Of a stretch of DNA of 64,000 nt, positions 27,690-37,689 are shown one piece after another (position 1 is the stretch's first letter; the number at the start of each line of letters is the position of its first letter). Position numbers and translations under genes: made by a program. The stretch lies in assembly GCA_963728825.1 (NCBI GenBank), contig CAVSLA010000004.1, forward strand, positions 1,302,001 to 1,366,000, in the 5' to 3' direction. Under the pieces are notes generated by a model that was not told the origin of the DNA, ran no database searches, and worked only from the letters and a program-made list of their open reading frames with translations. Origin of the DNA: CAVREM01 sp963728825 (GTDB lineage: Bacteria > Acidobacteriota > Vicinamibacteria > Vicinamibacterales > CAVVIG01).

Positions 27690-28111
27690 CTCCTGCGCTC
27701 CGGCGGCACGATCCGGATCGTCCGCGTGGTGTCCTCACCATGATCGATGCGGACCCGAATCGCCTCGTCGAACGGCCGCGGCAGCCGGTCCGGCCATTCG
27801 ATGGCGGTCACTCCCCCCTCCATCGTCAGCTCGTCGAGGCCGAGATCGTCCACTTCGATCGCCTCGAGGCGATACAGGTCGACGTGGTACAAGGGCAGCC
27901 GCCCGCCCGAGTACTCCTGAATCAAGGTGAAGGTCGGGCTGCTCACCTCGCCTGGATCGATGCCGAGCCCTTCGGCCAGGCCGCGGACGAACGCCGTCTT
28001 GCCGGCACCAAGATCGCCGATCAGTTCGACGATGTCGCCGGCGCGGAGCTGAGCCGCAACTTCGCGAGCGGCGGCGATGGTTTCGCGCTCCGAATGGGTG
28101 GAGATGATCAC
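27686..28111 (-). CDS. tsaE: tRNA N6-threonylcarbamoyladenosine biosynthesis ATPase TsaE
   Basis: A 141-residue P-loop protein needed with TsaB and TsaD for t6A37 modification of ANN-decoding tRNAs. Walker A is GDLGAGKTAFVRGLAEGLG near residue 35, then VSSPTFTLIQEYSGGRLPLYHVDLYRLE, with the conserved HxDxYR element, and the Walker B-like AIEWPDRLP. Family length is about 150. The C-terminus is slightly long and runs into the downstream MFS start (ATGA-type overlap). nnr lies 24 bp upstream; tsaE next to nnr is a common arrangement, as seen with E. coli yjeE-yjeF (established knowledge). Confidence 0.95.
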   Translation of the reverse strand: MIISTHSERETIAAAREVAAQLRAGDIVELIGDLGAGKTAFVRGLAEGLGIDPGEVSSPTFTLIQEYSGGRLPLYHVDLYRLEAIEVDDLGLDELTMEGGVTAIEWPDRLPRPFDEAIRVRIDHGEDTTRTIRIVPPERRR

Positions 28112-28135
28112 AAGTGATCCGGCGGTTGCCGGAAG

Positions 28136-29713
28136 CTAGGCACCGTTCTTCTCGACGACTTTGCGCCGCGCGGTGAGCTCCATGACCGCATCGCCGAGAT
28201 GTGCGGCCACATCTCCCGCGGTCATCGCGACTTCCCCTTCGTCGGCCTCGGCCAGGTCGCCGGCCATGCCGTGCAGGTACACGGCCAGCTGACAGGCGGC
28301 CTCGGCGTCCAGCAGCTGTGCCAGCCATGCCGCGATCATGCCGGTCAGCACGTCGCCTGTTCCGCCGGTGGCCATGCCGGCGTTGCCGGTCGGGTTGATG
28401 AACACCTTGCCGTCGGGCGTGGTGATCAGCGTGCGGTGTCCCTTGAGCACGACGTAGACATGATGGGCGGTGGCGAAGTTGCGGGCGATTTCGAGCCGGC
28501 TTGCCTGCACTTCATCAGTCGACATGCCGACCAGCCGGGCCATCTCGCCGGGATGCGGAGTGATGATCACGTCGCGGCCTTCGCGGCCCGAGAGACGGTC
28601 GGGGTCGTCCGCAAATGCGTTCAACCCGTCCGCATCGACCACGACCGGCATCGTCGCCCGGTCGACGAGCGTCCGGATGAACTCGCGTGTACCGGCAGCC
28701 TGGCCCAGGCCGGGGCCGATCGCGATAACGTCGCGCGCCATCTCGAGCACGCGATCGACCGACGCGACATCCAGGCCGTCGATCCGCTCCTCGATCGCCT
28801 CCGTCATGTACTCAGGCGCCATCGCCGCGACGATCGACTGGCAGCAGGCGGGCGTGGCGACGGTCACCAGTCCGGCGCCGGAACGCAGCGCGCCGATCGC
28901 CGCCAGGTGCGCGGCGCCGGTCCTGCCGCGCGATCCGGCGACCAGGAGTACGCGGCCGTAGTCGCCCTTGTGGCTGTCGGGCATCCGCGGACCGACCAGC
29001 TCGCGCATCACGCCGCGGGTCATCAGGTGCACGTACGGACCGTCGAGCGAGGCGATCACATCGGCCGGAATGCCGATATCGGCGATCACGATGTCGCCGG
29101 CGCGTGTTTCGGCCGGCGGCAGCACCAGCGAGATCTTCGGCGCAGCGAGCGTGACGGTCATGCCGGCGTCGATCGAGTCGCCAATCGGTTCGTGCGAGTC
29201 GGCCGACAGCCCCGAAGGCAGGTCGATGGCCACGACCGGAATGGCGGCGCCGTTGACGTCGGCGACGACCGTTTCCATCAGCCCGGTCAGCGGCGCGTTC
29301 AGACCGGTGCCAAAGATGGCGTCGACGATGAGCGTGCTGTCGCTGATTTCCGAGAAGTGGAGCTCCCACGCCTGGCTGTCGGCGATCTCAACGACCGTCA
29401 GCCCCAGCCGGCCCAGAATCTCGAGGTTGACCCGCGCGTCGCCACGTACCTCGCCGACACGACCGATCAGAAACACCGAGACGTCGATACCGCGCTGCAT
29501 CAGCGTGCGGGCGACGACGAAGCCGTCGCCGCCGTTATTGCCCCGTCCGCACAACACCGCCACCTTCCGCTCGACGAGGTCGCTGTGGACCGCCTCGATG
29601 GCCGCGACCACCTGCCGGCCGGCGTTCTCCATCAGCACCAGCGAGGGGATGCCGATGTCCTCGATCGTCCGGCGGTCGGCTTCTTTCATCTGAGCCGCGG
29701 TGAGAATGCGCAT
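28136..29713 (-). CDS. nnr: Bifunctional NAD(P)H-hydrate epimerase / ADP-dependent NAD(P)H-hydrate dehydratase
   Basis: Repairs damaged NAD(P)H hydrates. 525 residues: the YjeF_N epimerase domain (about 1-215) begins RILTAAQMKEADRRTIEDIGIPSLVLMENAG and contains CGRGNNGGDGFVVARTL and VDAIFGTGLNAPLTG, followed by VAIDLPSGLSADSHEP. The C-terminal kinase-like dehydratase domain (about 235-510) contains KGDYGRVLLVAGSRGRTGAAHLAAIGALRSGAGLVTV, IGPGLGQAAGT, VVDADGLNAFA, ITPHPGEMARL, VLKGHRTLITTPDG and TGGTGDVLTGMIAAWLAQ. Both catalytic halves look intact. It heads the nnr-tsaE-MFS operon and is divergent from the aminotransferase gene. Confidence 0.96.
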   Translation of the reverse strand: MRILTAAQMKEADRRTIEDIGIPSLVLMENAGRQVVAAIEAVHSDLVERKVAVLCGRGNNGGDGFVVARTLMQRGIDVSVFLIGRVGEVRGDARVNLEILGRLGLTVVEIADSQAWELHFSEISDSTLIVDAIFGTGLNAPLTGLMETVVADVNGAAIPVVAIDLPSGLSADSHEPIGDSIDAGMTVTLAAPKISLVLPPAETRAGDIVIADIGIPADVIASLDGPYVHLMTRGVMRELVGPRMPDSHKGDYGRVLLVAGSRGRTGAAHLAAIGALRSGAGLVTVATPACCQSIVAAMAPEYMTEAIEERIDGLDVASVDRVLEMARDVIAIGPGLGQAAGTREFIRTLVDRATMPVVVDADGLNAFADDPDRLSGREGRDVIITPHPGEMARLVGMSTDEVQASRLEIARNFATAHHVYVVLKGHRTLITTPDGKVFINPTGNAGMATGGTGDVLTGMIAAWLAQLLDAEAACQLAVYLHGMAGDLAEADEGEVAMTAGDVAAHLGDAVMELTARRKVVEKNGA

Positions 29714-29743
29714 GCGTCGAGTGATATTACCCCGTGACTCCGT

Positions 29744-29799
29744 CCTTTGTGTCCCTTGTGGACTTTGTGTCGTTTGTGACCTTTGTGTCCTTTGTTGTA
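29744..29799. repeat. TTTGTG-rich short tandem repeat
   Basis: The 5' flank of the aminotransferase gene consists of degenerate copies of a 9-12 bp unit (CCTTTGTGTCC, CTTTGTGTCG, TTTGTGACC). Read as protein on the other strand it would give a KGHKGHK-like string, which is why false reading frames appear here. It lies between the nnr start and the aminotransferase start, where promoters would be expected. Confidence 0.7.
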
Positions 29800-29811
29800 C
29801 CCTTTTTCCTG

Positions 29812-30732
29812 ATGGCGATGGTCAACGTCAACGGCCGCATCTCCGATGGAAAAGATGCGGTCATCTCGGTCTTCGATCACGGCTTCCTGTTCGGCGAGGG
29901 GATTTACGAAACGCTGCGCACCTACCGCGGCCAGCCGTTTCTGTTCGATCGGCACATGCGACGGCTGCGTCGCTCGGCCGCGCTAATCGATCTGGCACTG
30001 CCGCTGAGCGATGCGCAGATCGCCGCGCGGTTCGACGAAACGATGCGTGCCGCGAATATGGGGCCGCGGCCGGGCTCCGGCCGCGAGGCCGTACCCGAGG
30101 CGTACATCCGGCTGCTCGTCACGCGCGGCAGCGGCGATCTCACCTACGATCCGGTGGCCACTCCGGAGCCGTCATTCGTCGTCATCGTCAAGCCGCAGAT
30201 CGATCTCGCGCCGGCGGTTTACGAGACCGGTGTCAAGGTTGCCCTCGTCCAGGTCGTGCGCAACCATCCGGATACGGTCAACCCGCTGATCAAATCGAAC
30301 AACCTGATGAACAGCGCGCTGGCCATGCAGGAGGCCGTTCGCCGCGGCGCGTTCGAGGGTTTGATGCGCAACTATCGGGGTGAGCTGGCGGAGCTGTCCA
30401 CGGCGAACATCTTCATCGTCAAGAATGGCGCCGCGCTGACGCCGCCGCTCGACTCCGGCCTGCTGCCGGGTATCACGCGCGAGTTCCTGTTCGAGGTGGG
30501 CGCCGACGCGGGGATTCCGGTCAAAGAGCAGGTCCTGAAAGATCCGGATCTGTTTGGCGCGGATGAAGCGTTTCTCACCAGCACCACTCGCGAGATCGTG
30601 CCGATCGTCAAGGTGGACGAACGCACCATCGGTGACGGCCGGCCGGGACCGGTAACCAACGCGCTGCTCCAGCATTTCAGGCGAAAGGCCCTGGAGTTGA
30701 CCGAGGTCGCGGCGGGAGCGCGAGAGACCTAA
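29812..30732 (+). CDS. Class IV PLP-dependent aminotransferase (branched-chain / D-amino-acid / ADC lyase-like)
   Basis: Fold type IV enzyme. The likely start is ATG 29812 (AMVNVNGRISDGKDAVISVFDHGFLFGEGIYETLRTY); a longer frame upstream is only the TTTGTG repeat. DHGFLFGEGIYETLR is the class signature, with FDRHMRRLRRSAA next. The PLP-binding Lys is in HPDTVNPLIKSNNLMNSALAMQEA near residue 165, and Glu in GELAELSTANIFIVK, followed by GLLPGITREFL and DEAFLTSTTREIVPIVKVD. The family includes IlvE, D-alanine aminotransferase and aminodeoxychorismate lyase; SNNLMN-type motifs fit IlvE/DAAT better than PabC, but the substrate is not certain. Confidence 0.9.
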   Translation: MAMVNVNGRISDGKDAVISVFDHGFLFGEGIYETLRTYRGQPFLFDRHMRRLRRSAALIDLALPLSDAQIAARFDETMRAANMGPRPGSGREAVPEAYIRLLVTRGSGDLTYDPVATPEPSFVVIVKPQIDLAPAVYETGVKVALVQVVRNHPDTVNPLIKSNNLMNSALAMQEAVRRGAFEGLMRNYRGELAELSTANIFIVKNGAALTPPLDSGLLPGITREFLFEVGADAGIPVKEQVLKDPDLFGADEAFLTSTTREIVPIVKVDERTIGDGRPGPVTNALLQHFRRKALELTEVAAGARET

Positions 30733-30884
30733 CGCGGCGGACCTAACCGCCCTACGGACAGACCTACCGCGGCGGACCTAACCGCCCTACGGACAGACCT
30801 ACCGCGGCGGACCTAAGAGGTCCGCCCTACGTACGCGATCCCCGACGTACGTAGGCCGGGCCTCTTAGGCCCGGCGTTGCCACA
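30733..30884. repeat. Tandem cluster of REP-like GTAGG hairpins
   Basis: The gap between the convergent aminotransferase and gcvP genes is filled by repeats: on the minus strand three units of GTAGGGCGG followed by a GGTCCGCC-type arm, two of them in a ~43-bp tandem period with GTAGGTCTGTCC between them. Then follows one opposite-strand unit, GTAGGCCGGGCCTCTTAGG and its complement. At least four hairpins are present. The arrangement is like BIMEs in enterobacteria. Confidence 0.8.
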
Positions 30885-30885
30885 T

Positions 30886-33774
<2,889 letters not shown>

Positions 33775-33777
33775 TGC

Positions 33778-33815
33778 AAATTTCAGATTGCAGATTGCAG
33801 ATTTGAGCTGAAGGC
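33778..33815. repeat. Short tandem repeat (CAGATTG / AATCTGC units) at the gcvH-gcvP junction
   Basis: CAAATTTCAGATTGCAGATTGC and following bases: three to four copies of a 7-bp unit. On the minus strand it supplies the last codons and stop of gcvH and ends just before the gcvP ATG. Confidence 0.7.
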
Positions 33816-34199
33816 CAAAATCAGGATTGCACCAGTTGCGAGGTACTGCGACGCGTCGAGGAGGGCGCTGGCTTCGGCCGGATCGGTCAGGCGGACGACA
33901 ATCATCCAGCTGGCATGCGGGTTGGCGTTGACCGCTTCGGGCTTCTCCTTCAGCGCGGTGTTCACTTCGACGACCTCTCCTGAGACGGGCGCATACAGCT
34001 CGGACACGGCTTTCACCGACTCGATGGTCCCGAACGACTGCCCGGCCTTGAGCGTCGCGCCGACGTCCGGCAGCTCGACGTAGACGACGTCACCGAGCTG
34101 TTGCTGCGCGAAATCGGTGATGCCAATCCGGCCGCGATCGCCAGTCATCTCGAGCCACTCGTGGTCTTTCGTGTATTTGAGGCCAGCTGGGTAGCTCAT
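33783..34199 (-). CDS. gcvH: Glycine cleavage system H protein, with non-native C-terminal tail
   Basis: Lipoyl carrier of the glycine cleavage system. The ATG at 34199 overlaps the gcvT stop (TGATG). SYPAGLKYTKDHEWLEM, IGITDFAQQQLGDVVYVELPDVG and the lipoylation site FGTIESVKAVSELYAPVSGEV (Lys near residue 62) are canonical, followed by NPHASWMIVVRLTDPAEASALLDASQY. After this the family normally ends with a short helix (often YEEYLK-like); here the sequence changes to LATGAILILAFSSNLQSAI, the end of which is encoded by a short tandem repeat. The core is intact, so function is probably kept. Confidence 0.95.
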   Translation of the reverse strand: MSYPAGLKYTKDHEWLEMTGDRGRIGITDFAQQQLGDVVYVELPDVGATLKAGQSFGTIESVKAVSELYAPVSGEVVEVNTALKEKPEAVNANPHASWMIVVRLTDPAEASALLDASQYLATGAILILAFSSNLQSAI

Positions 34200-35323
34200 C
34201 ACGTGCCCTCTCGTTTGCGTTTATAGAACGGCAGCGGCACCACTTTCGCGCGGGTATGGCGGCCGCGGATGTCGATGTCGAATTCGGTGCCGTTGCCGGT
34301 GAGCTGGGGTGGCACGTAGGCCATGCCGATGGCCTTCTTCAGAAACGGCGTTTGCGTACCGCTCGTGACGCGACCGACCCGGACGTCGCCGAGGTAGACA
34401 TCGTGGCCGCTGCGCGCGATGCCGCGATCGAGCATCTCGAAGCCGACGATCTTCCGGGTGACGCCTTCCGCCTTCTGACGGCGCAGCACGTCGGCGCCGA
34501 GGAAATCCCCTTTGTTCCAGCCGACCATCCAGCCGAGGTCGGCCTCGAGCGGCGTGGTCGTGGCGTCGATGTCGTTGCCGTGCAGACGCATCGCCGCTTC
34601 CAGCCGCAGCGTGTCTCGCGCGCCGAGCCCGCAGGGGATCAGATTGAACGGCCGGCCCGACTCGAGCAACGCCAGCCAGACGCGGTCGGCGGACTGCGGC
34701 GGAACGAAGATTTCGAAGCCGTCCTCCCCGGTGTAGCCCGTCCGCGAAATGGTGGCGCGCACGTTCGCGACCTCGCCGTGCGCGAACCAGTAATACTTGA
34801 TCGGCTCGAGCTCTACGCCGGTGAGCGGCTGCAGGATTTCCAGCGCCCGCGGTCCCTGCAGCGCAATCAGCGCGTAGCGGGAGCTGGCGTCGACAGCCAC
34901 CGCATCGCCGGCCGGCTTGATGTGCTCGGCGATGTGGGCGTAATCCAGTGGGATGTGCGAGGCGTTGACGACCAGCAGGTAGTGTTCCTTCGCGAGCCGG
35001 TAGACCAGCAGGTCGTCCACGAAGGTGCCCGCGCTGCTCATCAGTCCCGAATAGTGCGCCTGTCCGATCTGCAGCTTCGAGGCATCGTTGCAGGAGATGC
35101 GCTGGACCGCGTCGAGGGCGTTTCGACCTGCGATCTCGATCTCCCCCATGTGGCTGACGTCGAACAGCCCGGCCCGCTCGCGGACCGCCAGGTGCTCGGC
35201 GACAATCCCGGAGTACTCGACCGGCATGTCCCAGCCGCCGAAATCGACCATCCTCGCCCCTGAGGCGCGGTGGCGGGCGTTGAGCGGCGTCTTCTTGAGA
35301 GGGGCGGCGGTGGCCTGTTCCAT
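34199..35323 (-). CDS. gcvT: Aminomethyltransferase, T-protein of the glycine cleavage system
   Basis: A 374-residue folate-binding transferase that releases ammonia from aminomethyl-lipoyl-GcvH and makes methylene-THF. KKTPLNARHRASGARMVDFGGWDMPVEYSGIVAEHLAVRERAGLFDVSHMGEIEIAG is the canonical start; the catalytic Asp region is near residue 100 (GTFVDDLLVYRL). It continues with YALIALQGPRALEILQPLTG, ISRTGYTGEDGFEIFVPP, GLGARDTLRLEAAMRLHGNDIDATTTPLEADLGWMV and the C-terminal GRVTSGTQTPFLKKAIGMAYV. It is first in the gcvT-gcvH-gcvP operon. No glycine-riboswitch core was seen in the 200 bp upstream. Confidence 0.97.
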   Translation of the reverse strand: MEQATAAPLKKTPLNARHRASGARMVDFGGWDMPVEYSGIVAEHLAVRERAGLFDVSHMGEIEIAGRNALDAVQRISCNDASKLQIGQAHYSGLMSSAGTFVDDLLVYRLAKEHYLLVVNASHIPLDYAHIAEHIKPAGDAVAVDASSRYALIALQGPRALEILQPLTGVELEPIKYYWFAHGEVANVRATISRTGYTGEDGFEIFVPPQSADRVWLALLESGRPFNLIPCGLGARDTLRLEAAMRLHGNDIDATTTPLEADLGWMVGWNKGDFLGADVLRRQKAEGVTRKIVGFEMLDRGIARSGHDVYLGDVRVGRVTSGTQTPFLKKAIGMAYVPPQLTGNGTEFDIDIRGRHTRAKVVPLPFYKRKREGT

Positions 35324-35525
35324 GCGGGGCGGGCAGGATGCGCGTCGGCGCGCACCGGTGCAAAGCGTAACGGTACTATGCGCGTTTCCGTGCGGTCAAG
35401 GAACCGGGCGTCACTTACAAAATGTGTCGTTTCCGCCCAGAACAGTAAAATCCCCTACGCCATCGTGTGCAACCACGTGCCGAGTCTACCGGCACCCGGG
35501 TTGCGTGTGCTGATCCCGCCTTCAG

Positions 35526-35951
35526 ATGGTCTGCGAACAACCAATTCTCATCATTGACGACAACATCACCCTGGCGAAGGGGTTTGCGCTGGTGCTGCAG
35601 CGCAGCGGATATCGCGTGAACGTCGCGTATACGGCCGAGGAAGGCCTGCGCCTCGCCGAAGCCGACCATCCCGCCGCCATCGTGGTCGACTTCCGGATGC
35701 CGTTCATCAACGGCGCCGGCTTCCTGTATCGGCTCCGGGCCTGTCCCAAGCATCGCAATACGCCGGTGCTGGTCGTGACGGGCGCCGTCGTCGACCAGGA
35801 GATGCAGTCCCAGCTGACCGAGCTCCGGGCCAACCTACGGTTCAAGCCGCTCGGTGTCGTGGAACTGCTGGCCGAAGTCGGAGCGCTCGTCGGTGAACCG
35901 GCCCAGTCCCCCGTGATGGCCGGCACATCGCACGCTGCCAACCTCGCGTAA
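35526..35951 (+). CDS. Single-domain response regulator (CheY-like receiver)
   Basis: A 141-residue receiver without output domain. The acidic pocket is ILIIDDN (Asp pair near residue 11), the phospho-acceptor Asp lies in AAIVVDFRMPFINGAGFL near residue 55, the conserved Thr in PVLVVTGAVVDQ near 84 and the switch Lys in LRFKPLGVVELL near 106. All residues needed for phosphorylation are present. The C-terminal PAQSPVMAGTSHAANLA tail is disordered-looking. No histidine kinase lies nearby, so the partner is unknown. It is divergent from gcvT. Confidence 0.9.
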   Translation: MVCEQPILIIDDNITLAKGFALVLQRSGYRVNVAYTAEEGLRLAEADHPAAIVVDFRMPFINGAGFLYRLRACPKHRNTPVLVVTGAVVDQEMQSQLTELRANLRFKPLGVVELLAEVGALVGEPAQSPVMAGTSHAANLA

Positions 35952-36015
35952 CCGCCCAAGTCCGCTAGACGCGCTTCAATCCAAACCTGATCGCCGCGGG
36001 TTGTGTCTAAACGGC

Positions 36016-36645
36016 ATGACGACCCACCTGTGTCGGACGTTCTTCGTCTGGGTGCTCCTGCTCGTGACCGCGTCCGCGCAGCAGGACGAGGTCGCGGCCG
36101 ATACGGGGCGGCTCATCGAGGCGCTCAAGGCGGGGCCTGGTTCGGTGGTGGCCGACATTGGTGCGGGTCCGGAAGCGTTGGTGGCGATTCCGATGGCGCG
36201 GCACGTCGGGCCGTCCGGCCGCGTCTACGCCACCGATCTCGGGCAGAAATCAGTGCAGCTATTGACCGAGACGATCAAAAAGTCAGGTCTGACCAACGTC
36301 GAAATCATCGAGGGCGCCGGTTCGGCGACCAACCTGCCGGATCGTTGCTGTGACGGCATCTTCATCCGGTTCGTCTACCATCACTTCGGCGACCCTCCTG
36401 TGATGAACGCCAGCCTGCGCAAAGCGTTGAAGCCTGGTGGACGGCTTGCGGTGATGGACTTCCTGCCGCGCGGCGCGGAAGCGTCAGACCCTGGCGGGCG
36501 CGGCGCCGGTGATCAACACGGTGTGACGCCGGAAACCGTGGCGAAGGAACTTCTGGAGGCCGGTTTCGAGCTGGTCAGCGCCGATCCGCGCTCAGCTAAA
36601 CGCGACGTCTTTCTCGTCGTCGTTCGGAATCCGCAGCCGCCGTAG
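36016..36645 (+). CDS. Class I SAM-dependent methyltransferase with signal-peptide-like N-terminus
   Basis: The ATG at 36016 begins TTHLCRTFFVWVLLLVTASAQQDEV, which looks like a cleavable signal peptide or a membrane anchor. The rest is a Rossmann methyltransferase: motif I VVADIGAGPEALVAIPMARHVGPSGRVYATDL, motif II-like KSGLTNVEIIEGAGSATNLPDRCCDGIFIRFVYHHF, motif III LRKALKPGGRLAVMDFLPRG, and a C-terminal VTPETVAKELLEAGFELVSADPRSAKRDVFLVV. Exported-looking methyltransferases of this type occur widely in environmental bacteria, although SAM is a cytoplasmic cofactor; the location is therefore uncertain. Substrate unknown. Confidence 0.85.
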   Translation: MTTHLCRTFFVWVLLLVTASAQQDEVAADTGRLIEALKAGPGSVVADIGAGPEALVAIPMARHVGPSGRVYATDLGQKSVQLLTETIKKSGLTNVEIIEGAGSATNLPDRCCDGIFIRFVYHHFGDPPVMNASLRKALKPGGRLAVMDFLPRGAEASDPGGRGAGDQHGVTPETVAKELLEAGFELVSADPRSAKRDVFLVVVRNPQPP

Positions 36646-36660
36646 ACCTGGCCGGATGGC

Positions 36661-36966
36661 TCAGGACAGAGGCGTCAGGGACAACGAAACGAGGATCAGC
36701 AGATAGCTGATGAAGAAGTAGCCCACGACGACCGGCAGCCGGCCTTTCATCCCCGTCCGCCAGGCGGCTTCCGGATGAACACACGCGGCCAGCGATCGGC
36801 CGATGACAACCTCAACCTTGGAGCTGGGGCGAGACACGCTCGGCATTGGTTCAGGAGCAGGCAAAACTGCGTCCAACTGCACAACTCGCAGTTTTCGAAG
36901 GACTGCAGAGGTTGCCGCCGCGAAGTCATACACCATCGCGATTATTTGCGCCCCGGCGGGCGACAT
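36661..36966 (-). CDS. Small putative membrane protein
   Basis: An open frame of 101 codons; the credible part is the C-terminal ~60 residues: VVIGRSLAACVHPEAAWRTGMKGRLPVVVGYFFISYLLILVSLSLTPLS, a basic/aromatic segment and one strong membrane helix. The HPEAAWR motif followed by a helix looks like a real short membrane protein rather than a shadow frame. The N-terminus and exact start are unclear (an internal ATG gives about 61 residues). It converges with the methyltransferase gene. No function can be proposed. Confidence 0.45.
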   Translation of the reverse strand: MSPAGAQIIAMVYDFAAATSAVLRKLRVVQLDAVLPAPEPMPSVSRPSSKVEVVIGRSLAACVHPEAAWRTGMKGRLPVVVGYFFISYLLILVSLSLTPLS

Positions 36967-37025
36967 CGGCCGGCCGTCCTCGCGCGACAGACGCGACGAC
37001 CGCCCGAAAGTACGTAGAGTGTTTC

Positions 37026-37045
37026 AGTCGAGTGACGACTCGACT
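37026..37045. repeat. Perfect hairpin AGTCGAGT/ACTCGACT
   Basis: AGTCGAGT, a GACG loop and ACTCGACT, followed on the plus strand by TTCTTTG. It could be a weak terminator or a processing hairpin at the end of the leftward operon. The rest of the 36967-37066 gap shows nothing else. Confidence 0.4.
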
Positions 37046-37066
37046 TTCTTTGTGAGCCTGTCGAAG

Positions 37067-37263
37067 TCAGCCTGAGTACTCGTCAGGCGCTGCCTCGAGG
37101 TGCACCTTCAACCTGTCGAGCCATTTCCTTCCCGTTACCAGATCGTGACATTCGTCCACGTATAACGTCGCCAGCGAATGCGCCACCTCGAGCAGATTGC
37201 TGCGGTCGTTGCCTCGTAGTGACGACGGCTCGCGTGACGCTGCACGAGCGGAACCTCAATCAA
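37067..37263 (-). CDS. Possible small protein, split by a one-base deletion
   Basis: Read from TTG 37263, which overlaps the preceding stop (TTGA), one gets LIEVPLVQRHASRRHYE, and after restoring one G near 37215 the frame continues NDRSNLLEVAHSLATLYVDE then CHDLVTGRKWLDRLKVHLEAAPDEYSG and TGA (37069-37067), about 65 residues. Codon usage is GC3-rich like neighbouring genes, and the amphipathic helical pattern looks protein-like in both halves. There is no recognised family. It may equally be a remnant. The case rests on the continuity of two frames. Confidence 0.35.
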
Positions 37264-37667
37264 GTCGAGCGGCTGCCGAGTCGTGAACGAAGTCCGGCGG
37301 CGATGGCCGCTCCCGTCGTCGTCGCGATGGCGATGAGCGCTGCGCCGACCGCCATCACGATTGGAAAGATATTACCCGGACCAATCAGGAAAACCGCCGC
37401 CATCATGGCCAGCGTTGCCCCTCCGGCAAACGTGATGGCGGCGCGCCATGGGCGTGGCTCGGACGAAGCCACGAACATCGTCATTGCAGCGACCGCGAGA
37501 ATCGCCGTCATCACGATGACACCGGTCAACGAATTCAGGAACCAGCCGCCGCTGTCGATGGTCGGGCGCGTGGACGAATCCGCGACCATGAATAGAACGG
37601 CCTGCGCCGCCGCGAATGCGACGGCGCCGGCAACCAGGTAGCGAGCGATAGATGTGGCGTGACGCAC
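37260..37667 (-). CDS. Small membrane protein with four predicted helices
   Basis: A GTG start at 37667 with GGGG eight bases upstream gives a 135-residue protein, RHATSIARYLVAGAVAFAAAQAVLFMVADSS, TIDSGGWFLNSLTGVIVMTAILAVAAMTMFVASSE, WRAAITFAGGATLAMMAAVFLIGPGNIFPIVMAVGAALIAIATTTGAAIAAGL: four hydrophobic segments with short loops. It lies 22 bp after the phospholipase-A2-like gene on the same strand and is probably co-transcribed. No family recognised; possible roles as anchor or immunity-like partner of its neighbour are speculation. Confidence 0.7.
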   Translation of the reverse strand: MRHATSIARYLVAGAVAFAAAQAVLFMVADSSTRPTIDSGGWFLNSLTGVIVMTAILAVAAMTMFVASSEPRPWRAAITFAGGATLAMMAAVFLIGPGNIFPIVMAVGAALIAIATTTGAAIAAGLRSRLGSRST

Positions 37668-37689
37668 GGATTTCCCCACCTTTCGTCGA

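Noticed and set aside
35324..35525. Possible glycine riboswitch upstream of gcvT
   Set aside because: Neither aptamer core nor linker motifs of the glycine riboswitch could be found on the minus strand of this gap.
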